Shown: positions 44,021 through 57,003 of the stretch, one piece after another
Numbering within the stretch: the stretch's first letter is position 1
Layout of the letters: each line of letters begins with the position of its first letter
DNA from: Furcasterigmium furcatum
Lineage: Eukaryota > Ascomycota > Sordariomycetes > Glomerellales > Plectosphaerellaceae
NCBI GenBank assembly: GCA_001599815.1
Contig: BCIA01000003.1
Coordinates: forward strand, 3,534,001 to 3,598,000
Reading direction: 5' to 3'
Length of the DNA stretch: 64,000 nucleotides
Notes under the pieces: generated by a model
What the model saw: only the letters and a program-made list of their open reading frames with translations
What the model was told of the DNA's origin: nothing
The model's database searches: none
Translations under genes and position numbers: made by a program

Positions 44021-46038
44021 ATGGCATCGACCGCGCCCCTCGCGAGAAGCCTGCAGCGCAGCACGCGCTCGCTGTCGAGATGGCGGCCTGCGCGCGCCGC
44101 GAGGCCGTGTCTGGCCATGTCTACGAGACCTGCGGTCCCGAGGTGCTCTGTTACGGTCTTCCGCCCGCTGAGGACGTTCACGACATCGAGGATCGCGAGG
44201 AACGCCGAGGTTGAGGAGGACGAGGAGAGCTTCGACCCGGCCAGTGTCGAGCGCGAGTCGGACGAGGTCGATGTCTGCATCATCGGCGGCGGTATGCGGT
44301 CCCTTTCTTTTCCTGGTTCTAGCTGCCAAGGTCACCACGGGCCATACTGACAATGTCTAAACAGGCCCTGCCGGCCTCAGCGCCGCCATCCGCCTCAAGC
44401 AGCTCGCCAACGAAGCCGGCAACGAAGACTTCCGCGTCCTCCTCCTCGAAAAGGCCGGCGAGATCGGCGCCCACATCCTCTCCGGCGCCGTCATCCAGCC
44501 CTCCTCCATCAACGAGCTCATCCCCGACTGGCTCGACGAGTCCAACCCCGACCGCTTCGAGCACGCAACACCCGCCGGCGCCGACCGCATGCGCTTCCTC
44601 ACAAAGACCCGCGCCATCCCCCTCCCGACGCCCCCCCAGATGCACAATCACGGCAACTACATCGTCTCCCTCAACCAGTTCACAAAGTGGCTCGGCGAGC
44701 GCGCGGAGGAGCTCGGCGTCGAGGTCTACCCCGGCTTCGCCGCCAGCGAGGTCCTCTACAACCCTGACGGCAGCGTTAAGGGCGTCGCCACCAACGACCT
44801 CGGCATCGGCCGCGACGGCAAGGCCAAGGACTCTTTCGAGCGCGGCATGGAGTTCCACGCCCGCGTCACCCTCTTCGGCGAGGGCTGCCACGGCTCCCTC
44901 AGCAAGCAGGTCATCAACAAGTTCGACCTGCGCCGCGACTCCCAGTCCCAGACATACGCCCTCGGCCTCAAGGAGGTCTGGGAGGTCGACCCCGAGAAGT
45001 TCCAGAGCGGCCAGATCTCCCACTCCATGGGCTACCCCCTCGACAAGGACACATACGGCGGCGGCTGGATGTACCACTTTGGCGATAACCTCGTCAGTGT
45101 CGGCCTCGTCGTCGCGCTGGACTACTCCAACCCCTGGATCTCGCCCTACGGCGAGTTCCAGAAGTACAAGCAGCACCCCTCCGTCCGCGAGGTCCTCGAG
45201 GGCGGCAAGTGCCTGTCCTATGGCGCGCGCGCCCTCGTTGAGGGCGGCTTCCAGTCGATCCCCAAGTGCGCGTTCCCCGGCGGCGCGCTAATCGGCGACT
45301 CGGCCGGCTTCGTCAACCTGCCCAAGATCAAGGGCACCCACAACGCGATGAAGTCGGGCATGCTGGCGGCCGAGGCGGCCTACGAGGCGCTCTCCGGCAC
45401 TGACGAGGGCACAGTGTTCCTGTACGGCTACGAGGAGGCCCTGCGCGAGTCGCCCATCTGGAAGGAGCTCAAGGAGGTGCGGAACTTCCGCCCCTCGTTC
45501 CACACGCCCCTCGGCCTGTACGGCGGCATCATGTACTCCGGACTCGAGGCGTACGTGCTCAAGGGCCGCGTGCCGTGGACGCTGAAGCACAAGACGACCG
45601 ACTACGCGGCGACGAAGCCGGCGGACCAGTGCCCCAAGATCGAGTACGAGAAGCCCGACGGCAAGATCTCCTTCGACATCCTGACGAGCGTGAGCCGCAC
45701 GGGCACGAACCACGAGGAGGACCAGCCCGTCCACCTGCAGGTCAAGGACTGGGACAAGCACACCGCGGAGACGTGGCCGAAGTTCAAGGGCGTCGAGAAC
45801 CGCTTCTGCCCGGCGGGCGTCTACGAGTATGTGGAGGACGAGACCAAGGAGCACGGCGTGCGGTTCCAGATCAACGCGCAGAAGTGAGTTACGACCCCTG
45901 CAACCTCTCCGGGAAACCATACTGACAGGCTTCTGCAGCTGCATCCATTGCAAGACTTGTGATATCAAGGCGCCTAACCAGGATATCAACTGGCAAGTGC
46001 CCCAGGGCGGCGAGGGCCCGAAGTATTACATGACATGA
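44021..46038 (+). CDS. ETFDH: Electron transfer flavoprotein-ubiquinone oxidoreductase, mitochondrial
   Basis: Passes electrons from ETF, fed by acyl-CoA and other matrix dehydrogenases, to ubiquinone in the inner mitochondrial membrane. Exons 44021-44291, 44365-45883 and 45939-46038, 629 residues. The first 60 residues are Arg/Ser/Ala-rich with no acidic residue, a clear presequence. The FAD-binding CIIGGGPAGLSAAIRL is interrupted by the first intron within Gly-Gly-Gly. LLLEKAGEIGAHILSGAV, the GDSAGFVNLPKIKGTHNAM block and the quinone-side region are intact. The 4Fe-4S ligands are complete: CPAGVYEY near the end of exon 2, then NCIHCKTCDIKAP encoded by exon 3, followed by the conserved INWQVPQGGEGPKY. 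Length equals that of human and yeast enzymes plus a longer presequence. Confidence 0.97.
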
Positions 46039-49000
46039 GGCAGCATATTTATACCATGGGGAGGGAGGGACAACGAGATCTACCGAGTAGTTGGATGGCG
46101 ATAAGATACCTGATATGTCACGGCGGGGGGNAGACGGGGNTGAGAACGGAGTCTTTGTGCAACAAAACAAGGGCAAGGCGGCGTTCGGGAACCCTTGTTT
46201 CAAGGCCCCCGTCAATCTGTAAATAGAACTGAGGCCGCCCTTGAATATGACGACATTTGAGGGAAGACGGGGTTGAGAGTTCAAAGCAACGTGGGATGCA
46301 ATGGTGAGACTTCTCAGGGTCCAAGTGGCCGCATGGATGCGGGACCGAGACGTCAGGCAAGGTAAGGGAGGTCAGACACCCGAAGCTGTCACTCGGAAAA
46401 AGGACACATCTCCTCATGATCCACAGGTATGACGGAGCAAGGGTGAGGAAGTTTGGACGCATTTTCAGGGTCCTCAACCACATACCACCGACAAGGCTGG
46501 AATGTAAGGTGTGGCCGATCCCAAGGCATGAAAGGGCTGCCCTTGGCAACAAGCCAGGGTTGTTGTGGTTTGTTTTAGACCCTGGATGCCCGTCGTCCAA
46601 TGTCGAGGTGCTCCCCGTCGTTCTGTCGTCGTGGGCATCGCAAGAGGGAAGACGAGACTGAAGACGTGTTCTCTGCCCGTGCTGAGCATAACCCATTGTG
46701 AAGCGTGAATCAGGCTCTGCTTGTGATAAGCACTGACGAGGCTCGCCTGGACGTCGCATGAGTCGGAGATTCGGTTGATCAGGAGCAACTGGCCTCGGCT
46801 TCCGTGACGTGATTGGTTGCAGGTCTCCAAGTCCCGGTACGAGAGGGTGGAGGGAGAGGTACAAGCCCAGCACAGGCCACGACAGGGTTTTGCCCCTGTC
46901 ATGTAGCAGCGACTTGTGCAAGCAGGACAGGGTTGCCGGCATCAAAGTGCATGCGCAAACAGGCCTGGAAGCGTCCACTCCCCGCGGTCAGCCAGAACAC
47001 GGTCGAATTGTATAAATTGCGGCACTGCAGGAGCAGAGACGAGTCTCGAGCCGGCAGCCGAGGAATAGAGGCACTTGCATGGCGGCGCCATCGGTCAGCA
47101 AAAGACGCCGCGGGGCGGCGGGTGTATGTATGAGGGCGTGGCGAGGCTGCGGTACCCAGTACGCGGGCTATGGCGCGGCAGAGCAAGCGGGATTCCCCTT
47201 TCTTTCTCCTTCCCAGCCGAGGGGGGCTGGAATGACTCACACACGCTGTCGCCATCAGCGCCGTTTGTTGGCCTCTCTTCCCTGTAGCACCACTCCACTC
47301 GCGCTGAAGTCCGACAACAAAGGCCGGAAACGGCCATAGGACGGCAATGTCGAGTCACCCGTCGCGACCCGTGATCATGGGGGAAGACGAAAATGGCCAC
47401 CTCGTCGTTCAGGAGGCTGTCTGTTGCGATGGTGAGAACGTTTTGTATGCTCAGGGGGCTCGCTCATGCCCCTGGCAGTCCGACGGGGTTGCAATCAGGG
47501 GTGGAAATCCGTCGAACGAAGTCCAGAATGAGCGAGGGCATCAAAAAAGGGGCTCGCCCATCGTTTCAGAAGGTGGAGGAGGGTGGTTGGGCCGCTTGCT
47601 GTGCATGCGTGAGATTTGGGGGGCACCACCCCCCGACCGGCACACCGGCGGAGCAGTCGTAGCGCGTCAAACCAGTGGACACGGGGTAGATTTTGCGGGC
47701 GCGCGACGCGACTCTCTGGCTGGGTTTGGGATGCACATGCAAGCCCAGGGGCCATCTTCCTGTGAGTTGCCGCCGCCTGTGCTACCAAAACGATGCGACG
47801 AGAAGGTTTGGTACATGCAACGCAGAAGAAAGAGGAAGATGCCGTCGCTTCAGCGGTGGACCGAGAAGAAGGAAGCGGTCGTCATCGTCGTCAACGTCGT
47901 CGTGGCGATCGCCGTCGTCGGATGAGCGAGCATCGGGCCCCGCGGGCCAGAGACACAGCAGGGAGCCAAACAAGGAAGATGAGAGGCAGAACGAGAAGAA
48001 AGAGAGACTTGGCTTTGAGGGAAGAAGAAATTTTCGGGCGAGATGATGACAGGGCTCCATTTCGCGCCATCGTCCGGCTGGAGCGCCGATGGCTGCGATT
48101 GGCCACTGTGGCTCCACTTCTCGACAAGCTCCAGAGGCTTATCGCCCCAAAGTCTCGATACTTGCGGCCAGACACGGGGTACCTCGGCGGAAGGGTGGGG
48201 CAGGTGGCACTCTCTGCGTAGTGATTGGGCGCATCGACTCAACACTAGTTGGCGCCACACCACAATCTCGTTGCCTGGGTGCCACCTGCCGAAAATTATA
48301 AGAAGGCGCTGCCCTCCGGCTCTACTTTCTTGTGAATTCTCGCGACCCGACCCGGCCTTACGTAACCTACCTCCCCGTTCGGCCACTCTAATTTTCCGTT
48401 TCCGGCCCCACTCATCTACCTCATCCTCCTCGATCAACGGCTGTCATCCATCACGACATTCCGCATCAACGTCTCGATCTCCTACCCTCACTGCCCGCGC
48501 AGTGACAACGAGAGACCAGACCACTCCCTCCTTCCCCTCGCGGTTGTCGAGCAGCGTAATTTCATCAAGCTAAAGAAGCAACACGAGCAGGCGCTTCTTA
48601 ACTGACAGCGTCTCTCACCCAAAAAAAAGTTCGACCGTCGATTCCCACCCGACGATCACAAGAAAAGGACTGGAATACGTCCTTTACCTTGCCCTCGTTC
48701 TTTCGCGCGACTCTCGATCCCTCGACGACGACAAGTCTCCATTCTCCGGCCACCCCGCCGAGTCAGAGCAGTCCGATTGTCGAAGAGGTCGCCGCGCTCT
48801 GTAGACAAGAAACCCCATCGTGCCTTCGTCGCCGACAATAGAGACTTTTCGTGCCTTTGAAGTGACGACGAGGTCACCAAACCAAGACGACTGATCGAGA
48901 CGACGGGATATTTCATCTTGTCGGTTGCCTTGGACTCTACCCTCTGCCTGTCGCATCTCGCATCGACGGCAGTATTTCCAGCGGTTCGCTGTAGGGGACA

Positions 49001-49289
49001 CATTCACTTGTTCATCTCCCACAACTGGTAGGTGCCTGTTTCCTTGCTCTCCCGCATTCTCGCTCTTTCAGCACTTGCTATTCTGGCCGTGCCTGCCTGT
49101 TTTTCTGGCTGCACCGCATTCACTCGCCTGGCGCGCGCTATTGTATCTGATCCTCCACCGGCGCGCCGCATCCCTCATTTTCCTCCCATCAACAATACCT
49201 CAATNCCTCTTTTGTCCCTTTCCTCAGCGAGAGCGCAAGCCACAACCCTTCACTCTCCCTATCCCTCGGCATCACTTACCCCTCCTACC
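46039..49289. other. 3.25 kb intergenic region between ETF-QO and TBP
   Basis: No gene recognised. Contains two N positions beside G-runs (46131, 46140) and one more N in a T/C tract (49205). From about 48300 to 49289 the sequence is C/T-rich and probably the TBP promoter and long leader; a GTAGGT near 49028 and a TTTCCTCAG near 49226 could bound a 5' UTR intron. Confidence 0.5.
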
Positions 49290-50349
49290 ATGTCTTCCAT
49301 CGGATACAATGGGTACTGCATTTATTTGGGTTTATCGCATCAAAGCGCAGTCCGCTAACTCAATTCCCAGATCCGCCTCCGCCGATATTGGAGAGTCAGC
49401 CCAGAATCGCGACATCATGGATGCCATTCAGACTCATCCCAGCACGGCTGCCCAAGCCAAGGCCTTCACTGCGCCTGGTTCGCTCGCCTTCCCCGGTGGC
49501 GCTGCCGAGTTCACCCCTCCTGGCACGCAGGTCAACGGCCAAGCTCCTGCTGCCCCGAATGGCCAGCAGGCCGCAAACGGCAACGGGGTGACTCCCGCGA
49601 CCCCTGCTGCGACTCCTGCCGCCACACAGGGTGGAAGTGGCTTGACGCCCACGCTGCAGTATGTATTGCCCTCGTGAGAGACTTTTTACTGTAATGTGAA
49701 GCTCATCTCGCATCAAAAGGAACATCGTTGCCACGGTCAATCTCGATTGCCGCCTGGATCTCAAGACGATTGCCCTGCATGCGAGGAACGCCGAGTACAA
49801 CCCTAAGGTACTGCACATCAAACCAGTGATTTGATTTTCCACAGGGTACTGACCTGCATAGCGTTTCGCCGCTGTTATCATGCGTATCCGCGAGCCCAAG
49901 ACCACGGCACTCATCTTCGCCTCCGGCAAGATGGTCGTCACTGGCGCCAAGTCCGAGGATGACTCCAAGCTTGCCAGCCGCAAGTACGCGCGTATCATCC
50001 AGAAGCTCGGCTTCAACGCGAAGTTCACCGACTTCAAGATCCAGAACATCGTCGGCTCCTGCGACATCAAGTTCCCCATCCGTCTCGAGGGTCTGGCTTC
50101 CCGCCATCACAACTTCAGCTCTTACGAGCCTGAGTTGTTCCCTGGTCTCATCTACCGCATGATCAAGCCCAAGATTGTGCTCCTCATCTTCGTCAGCGGC
50201 AAGATCGTCCTCACCGGTGCCAAGGTCCGTGAGGAGATTTACCAGGCGTTTGAGATGATCTACCCTGTGCTCCAAGGTATGTGCTGTCACATGTCTCTTC
50301 CGCCCCGCATCTCAACTAACATGTTTCGTCAGATTTCCGGAAGGTCTAA
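49290..50349 (+). CDS. SPT15: TATA-box-binding protein (TBP)
   Basis: Core subunit of TFIID and of the Pol I and Pol III initiation factors. Five exons: 49290-49312, 49371-49658, 49720-49807, 49862-50276 and 50333-50349, 276 residues. The first and last exons are 23 and 17 nt and the last supplies only DFRKV. The N-terminal 100 residues are variable, Ala/Pro/Gln/Thr-rich. The saddle-shaped core starts at LQNIVATVNLDCRLDLKTIA and has two pseudo-repeats: RIREPKTTALIFASGKMVVTG with SRKYARIIQKLGF, then YRMIKPKIVLLIFVSGKIVL with EEIYQAFEMIYPVL. The DNA-intercalating Phe pairs (ALIF, LLIF) and the linking KIQNIVGSCD are all present. Essentially invariant against other fungal TBPs, so the exon model is secure. 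Confidence 0.97.
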
Positions 50350-53300
50350 GCCGGGGCGATCACTGCGAGCCGAGTCTGCTTCTGGCACACTCGCCTCACT
50401 TTGCATTTGCACAGTTGTATGAGTAGACTTCTCACTTTCACGATACCATGATCGCACTTTCGCAACTCACGCCAGTTGACCTGCCGGGACGCTCGTCTTC
50501 GCCGACGTTGCCCCCGAGCAGGATCTGGTCTGTATATCTGATTCCGAAGCATTGCATTGGCGTTGGGGGACCGAGGCTGGAGGGAAGGCCCAGCCCGGGT
50601 GGTTTGTTTGACGGAAAAAGAACAAAGATTTCCTTATCCCGCGATTCTCATAGATTCGGAGGGGAAGGCGGTGGACGACGAAGTTGACAATTAGTGGGCA
50701 GGCACTGCCCAGGTTCGTTCTGGGATGCGCTCCGTCCCGTCCTGTCAAGTGTCACGGGACGACGGAACGGCCATAGCTTTGAGGTTGATTAATCAAGCAA
50801 GTCAAACAAGCTCTCTTCGTCCATGTACTGTGACCATGAGTGACTAGTCGTCGGCATGTCGACGATGGAATGAAGGCAGATATCACAGGCGACGATGCCA
50901 GTGGTGCCGTATTTGTCTGTTCTACCTGGAGACTCGGACAAACAGATGAAAACAGATTGAAACAGTCCACCCGAAGTTTGAAGCAGCAAGCCACATCACA
51001 TGGCTTCCATCTGTAACGTTCTCTTCCACGACTCAGTCCACATGGCTCGCCGCTTGTTCCATCTCACCGCCGTTGGAGTCTAAACGCCGGACGACCGCGA
51101 CGCCATTGCCCTCCGGCGCCGCCGGACCGTCCATCAACGTATGGTCCCCCGTGTACTATTGCAAGCCTCCCGTACACCGACCTACCAGCGTCGGGTGTCG
51201 GGAAGACTCTCACGGCGTTGGCGAGCTGAACCGAGCCGCTAAGATGGATCGGCCGAGAGAGGTCGCGAGGCGCGGGCTAGCGAGTCATGGAGCGATGCCT
51301 TGGTGTGAGACACGAGGCGAGTGCTGGCTGTTGGTTACCCGCCGCAAAAAATCAAAGACGGACGCTTGGGCATGAGGCCCAGTCCATGGAGATAGAGTCC
51401 TAGACAGAAGAGATCCTCATATGCGACGGGTGAGTTTGCGCCTGCCCGAGTGTCTAGGCAAAGGTCGTGTTCGAAGGCTGGAGCCAGCCATCTTTGTCGC
51501 TGATCCAGGAATTTAACGATCTATATCATGCTTTCCCCAGACGCAGGACGATCGTTGCGCTAGGTCTTGATGAAGACTGTCGGTCATCTTCCGCCCCAGA
51601 TTGGCCGTGCTCGGCACCGATTCCAGCAGCTTGGGCGAGGTGCCCTGATACTTTCCTATTGCGGTGATCGACTCAGCAGAGCCGACTCAGCGCACCGCCT
51701 TCAATACCTTAGTGCGAAACCATGTGTCTTCCATCACAATATGCGACGAGGACACTGACTTACAGGACTGTCCAGGCACGACGTACTTGCTGTAATACTC
51801 AAGGGTCACCAGCTTCCTCGGCTTCCCCAATCAGGCAAGGAGGTTCGTGTGACCGCATGCGCGGTCCCTGCCTCATCAGCCAGCACCAAAGAAGTGCTGC
51901 ACGGACATAAAACGTGGGGGATGGGTCCGGGGTCGACCTCAACTGACCAACTGTCGTTGGTCAGGAGATGGTCGTGTTTGGGCGCAGGATCGGATTGTCA
52001 AACACCGCTGAGGGAGCAAGGGAGCTAGCAAGGAAGCCAACCTGGGAGATTGTACAGTACTTACATAACAGGTTCCTGGTTTCCTCGCTACCGGCGAGAA
52101 TAGAAACGCGGACCTCGTCTTGGAATGTCATCAGTCGTCGTTGAGCCCGAGCCCGCTACACAGGAGAACGGGCCTCGACTGTTGGACCTTCTTAAAGGAA
52201 AGCAACATTGTCACTTGGTGCAAGTAACCGATGGTGGGTGGAGAATGGGGATGGAGAGAGATCGCCCGCTGGGCGTCGGGTGGCATCAAGGACCTGCCAT
52301 GTTGATGTTCATGGCGTTCTGGTGGCTTGACTGACTTAACTCCAATGAGGAGTGCTGGCAGCTGAGGCTTCGGGGAGGGCGAAAGAATGGCGGCGCGCTA
52401 GTAAAGCAGGTACGGGCTTCGTTGGGCTCCAGCTAGTGACAGATCATGCCTGTAATAACGTCGCCTTCGTATAGGCACAGTGTAGGCCGAGGGGGTGGAC
52501 TTGGAGGTGTCTGACAGATGTTGGATTTGGTCTTCCACAAATGGCACCTCCCAAGCAACCAAGGACCGGACCTTTGCTCCAACCTGGTCTCGTATGGTGA
52601 AAGATCCGACATGACGGCCCACAGTGAGATTGGGTTGGGGAACTTCCTTGATATGCCCACCAGGCTCGGGCCTTGGTGCAAGATGGGGTATGGTCTGTTT
52701 CTTCGCCAGGTCGGTCACCAGGTGCCGATTGCCAGGGGCCGTCGGGAATGGATTCGCCCGCACGAGCTATTGGACAGGGACAAGGGGCTACCATGTTCGT
52801 CTTTGATGGCTTTGTTACCGAGGGGGCATGCCGCATGCCGATGTAAAGTAATTCTCATGGTTTAATGAGAGTCGTTGATGCTTTGCTTGCGCATAGAATC
52901 CAAACTTGCGATGTCACCGCGGGAAGGCCAGCAGGTCAGACAGCCTGCGCGCGAGTGCCACCAAACCACACTCAGGCTAAAGAACAGAGGGTACTCGATG
53001 GGGAAGTTGGCGATGGACCCAATCAAGCCACAATCGGCAAGGGAGGTCGAAGCAGCTCTGACGGACACCACCCTGTAATGTCTGGAGCGACATTGGACGG
53101 CCGCACATGACCTCGAAGAAAACCGGTCTTGCTGTGGAATAAAGCGTGGGCTGGCTGCAGTAGTTCAGGGGCCATGCAGAGATGCTGCAGCAAGGTGGCT
53201 CGGGGCTCGTCGTTCTGCGCCTGCAGTCTCCGCCGTGCTAGTTGCAGCAGGTAATATCGGACGGGAGGCAAGGGATAGGCCCACTGGCTCGGCAGCATGT

Positions 53301-54493
53301 GGCTGACCAGACCAAAGCCCCCGACAGAACTCGGCCGCCTGGTGGGTTGAAGAAGCGGTCCTGCTGGAAGTCGTCAAATAAGACAGTGAAGGCGGTGCCA
53401 AGTGCGTTCGCCCCAGGGCGTTACTCAAGAGCCCAGAGACAGCGAGGGCTGTGCAACCCGAGGGTGAGAGGCAGGCCAGACATTGACGGGACACGGAGAT
53501 GAGAAGGGACTCAAGTCTCTGTCGAAACCGTGTAACGCGAGGGGGCCGAGGCGATGTTGAATCTTTTGATGAGCAAGGAGCCGGATGTTGCAAGTGAGCA
53601 GAGTCAAGACAGGGCAGATGCGATGGTTGGTTGGTTGCTGGCGACGCAGAAAGCAATGTTTCTGGCGAACATGTTTCAACGGGGGGAAACGTGTGAAGGT
53701 CTAGATGTTGGTAGGTACCTGGCGGCCGTTTCTCAGCAGGCGGGGTACCTGCCTTTCTCTTTCCTCCTGAAGGTGCCTACCAATGTACTTTCCGTGGAAG
53801 ATGGGAACTTAATTTCGCAAAAGGCAGGAGGAGGGGACGACTCGGAGGAACGTGCCCTGGACCCTGGTCGCTCTTTCCAGCTGACGCCGGTACTTATGGA
53901 TCCGCTCCGACTGAGATTGACCAGGAAGGACGGGACCACCTCAAGACGATGTTGGTCCTTGATTCAAATTGCCTCCTTCACCCTCCTCCACCGCCGTTCG
54001 CTTGCCGCCCGCTCGTCGACGCCTCAGACTGCCTCCCTAGCTCGCCCATCCGTCCAGAAACCCTCATCACGGAAAGAGGCTCAGCAGCAGGCCCGCGCAG
54101 ACGACCAGCATCAAAATCGCATCGACGTCTACTACTACAATCAACAGCAGACGCCTCCCCCAGGTCCTCGTCCCGGCCGTAATCCCGGCCCCTCCTCGAA
54201 AACCGTCTGATCTCCTGAATCGATCGCGAACAACCCTTCAGCCGCGTGCCCCTCGGCTCGTCATTGACCTCCCGTTATTCCCGTCAGGCCCGCGCAAGAC
54301 GGACCGCAGAGATCTCGGCAGATTCCCCGACAGCCTTCGGCCTCGCCGGCGCATCCCAATCAGCCAGCACAGGGCAAGGCTCTCGCCGACCAGCTCCAGC
54401 ATGCTTTGTTTATGATAATTACTCTCTCGCTGTGGAAATCTTCCTTTCCCCTTCTGCCGCGTATCCTGCTCTTCTTTCCTCCGACGCGGCAAC
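50350..54493. other. 4.1 kb intergenic region without a recognisable gene
   Basis: Between TBP and the PH-like gene. ORFs reach 218 codons (53554-54210) but have irregular codon use and no motifs. The last 550 bases are C/T/A-rich, a probable leader. No tRNA or mobile element recognised. Confidence 0.5.
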
Positions 54494-56419
54494 ATGGATT
54501 TCCGCGAAGGCCTCCTCCTAATCCCCCCAGATAGGGGCCAGATCCTGGGCAGGGCTGTGTGGAAGGTTTGCATAGTCCCCCTTTCTACAGGAAACCCCGT
54601 CCAATATGCTAACACGCTCACCTAGCATCGCTATGTTGTTGTCGGCAAGCCAAATGCGCACCGGCAAGAGCAACAGCATCCCAGCCTTGCTCAGGTCATG
54701 ACAACCAGTCGCATCAATCAGGGCCAAGGACCCGGCCCCAAGACACCCTCCAAGCTCGCCCTTCCAGACGAGTACTTCATCTTCATCTACAAAGCCAGGG
54801 TAAGTCATCTCTACACTGCAACGAAGGGCAGCTTTCCTAACAAGCCTCCTTGGCAGGATGACATCGATCCCGCACATGCATACCCTCTCAGTTCGGTTCT
54901 CGACTGCCAGATCCAGCAGGTTGCCCACCGGAAGCAGGGTCCTGTCCTGCCAACCCTTGTTATCAACCTCAATGACAAGGAGAGGAAGCGTCGATCGAGC
55001 CGGGCCGCAGGTCTGATTACCAACAACAAGGAATCGAATACCGCCGCATCCCTGTGGTTCCGAACACCCCCCGATGACCACCACCTGGGCCTCCAGGAGT
55101 GGGCGCGCTTCATCCTTTCCAAGAAGTCTCCTCTGAGCCCCGATAGTCCCGCCTCGCCATCCTTCTTCAATCCTTTCGCGCCTCGATCGCAGACACAAGA
55201 GTTCCTTCCTCGACCTACCAGCGGCAACGCCGCTTCTCGGTCCGCCACGCTACACAAAAACTCCGTCGCAAGCTCATCCCGTGACCGCCCCACGACGTTC
55301 AGCTCCGAGTCACCCAGCCTACGCTCTAAGCGCAGCGACATTTCATCTCCCTCGAGCGCAACCCATTCCTCGAACATCGGCTACGTCATGCCCGACCTGA
55401 ACAAGTACACAACGGTGTTGCCTACCGATATACCGTCGCCCGTCACAACCGTTGGGGATTTCCAACAGAGCGAATTCATCGAGGGATGGACATCTGCACA
55501 GGGACGCTCGTCAACCGTGAGCTCCCCTGTGCGCGGCCGTGGCAGCGTCAGCTCTGCAGGGCAACAACCACAGATGGGAGGACCGGCCTCCACCTCTCCA
55601 CCGGCTCCGAGGGAAACCATTCTGGATCGCGCTTTCCAGATGAGATACATCCCTGGTTCGGAGCACACCGTTCCTGGCGAGGAAAAGCTGAGCTCGCTGG
55701 CCCGTTTCGATGCGCTGATGCGAGACGCCGACGAGAAACGCCGCCAACAGCAGAGGCCTGTACAAGCCGAGAAGCCAGCAAGCCGTAGCGCTTGGGACAA
55801 CGACGATTCCTCCGATGACGGCGATGCAGAGTCTGGCGAATACACCTCGGGAAACAACGAGAATCGACGGACTCTGATCCCCCCGAATGCGCAGAGGGCA
55901 CTTGATTTCTTGACTGGCCGCCACGAACAGACGGAACCAACGCCCAAACCGCCCGCGAGAAGGAGTCCCGCCAGCTTCCATGCGCCTTCCCAGGTACCTT
56001 CCAGGCCACACACCGCCCATTCAAAGCTCCGGCCAAGCGCCGCTCAGAGGACACACAGCCAGCCCCAACTGGTGCCTGTGCCTCAGGAGAGGTTGGACCT
56101 TCCAAATCCACCACCTGGTAAGACATCCGAGGACGGGAGCTCTCGACCCGGGGCAGAGAAGCGCCTTTCCACTTCCAGCGCCAAGCGACTGAGCTTCACC
56201 GAGTTCACGAAGCGCCTCTCCAGCACCAGCAGCTTACTTCTCGTCCAGACCAACGCGAGCGCCGGGAGCAGTCGCGAAAGCAGCGAGTTCGACCGAAATC
56301 CATCACCAGTGCCGAGGGGTACTTTGAACGCTAGAGGTGTACCACCACCACGCCCACGTGATGCGGATCGATGCGGGTGGAAGCCCGGCCCTGGCTTCAC
56401 CGAGGGTGGCTTCCTCTGA
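54494..56419 (+). CDS. Conserved fungal protein with N-terminal PH-like domain, function unknown
   Basis: Exons 54494-54565, 54626-54799 and 54857-56419, 602 residues. The short first exon (MDFREGLLLIPPDRGQILGR) joins to HRYVVVGKPNAH in frame, with a TGCTAAC branch before the acceptor. Residues 5-145 alternate strands in a PH-like pattern: GRAVWKHRYVVVG, DEYFIFIYKAR, YPLSSVLDCQIQQVA, TLVINLNDKERKR, TAASLWFRTPPDDHHLGLQEW and ARFILSKK as the closing helix. The remainder is Ser/Pro/Arg-rich and disordered, with a conserved-looking middle helix (RETILDRAFQMRYIPGSEH, then EEKLSSLARFDALMRDADEK) and a second near RRTLIPPNAQRALDFLTG. Such layout suggests a membrane- or cortex-associated scaffold, but this is inference. 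The second intron (57 nt) is stop-free. Confidence 0.82.
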
Positions 56420-57003
56420 TTTTCCTCACAAGAGGCCGTCATCTAGCGCCTGCCTATGCTACGACGCCTCCGACTTTCTCGAATCTACATTGCCTTGCCC
56501 CTGACGGACGACGCTGGAAGCGCCGCAGGGGACTCGCACCATCTACTAGGCCTACCTAATATTCAGCAGTATTACGACTTATGACACGCCACGACGATCA
56601 TGGGGAAGCTGGCGTTTGAACAATGCATTGATCTAGACCACGTCACTACTCGGTTCTTATCATTATACGATTTAGGGATAATACTCGGTGGAAATGCTTG
56701 ATGAGATGGGGTGGCTTTAGATGCCTTTTGGTTTGGATGCTCTGCGCAGATGGCGCGAGGGCATGGCGCCACAGCAAGAAGAGCTGTGGCATGTTTGCAC
56801 GACACATTGATACCTCCTCACCCAAGCGGTGTTGAATACATGCATTGACCGCATCTGAGACTTGCAGCTGTGATCGGACTTGAGGACTGCTGGTCGTGCC
56901 ATATGTGTATGAAGGGTATCTAAAGGAGGGAAAGAAGGTAAATAATACTGCTTTCATAAGCCCGGAATACTTTGGGCGCCCGGTGTCTGCCCCGTCTCTT
57001 CCG
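56420..57003. other. Convergent 3' region
   Basis: 0.58 kb between the PH-like gene (+) and the carboxypeptidase (-); two 3' UTRs, no gene seen. Confidence 0.6.

Noticed and set aside
53554..54210. 218-codon ORF before the PH-like gene
   Set aside because: No coding bias and no recognisable motif; ends in the C/A-rich probable leader of the next gene.
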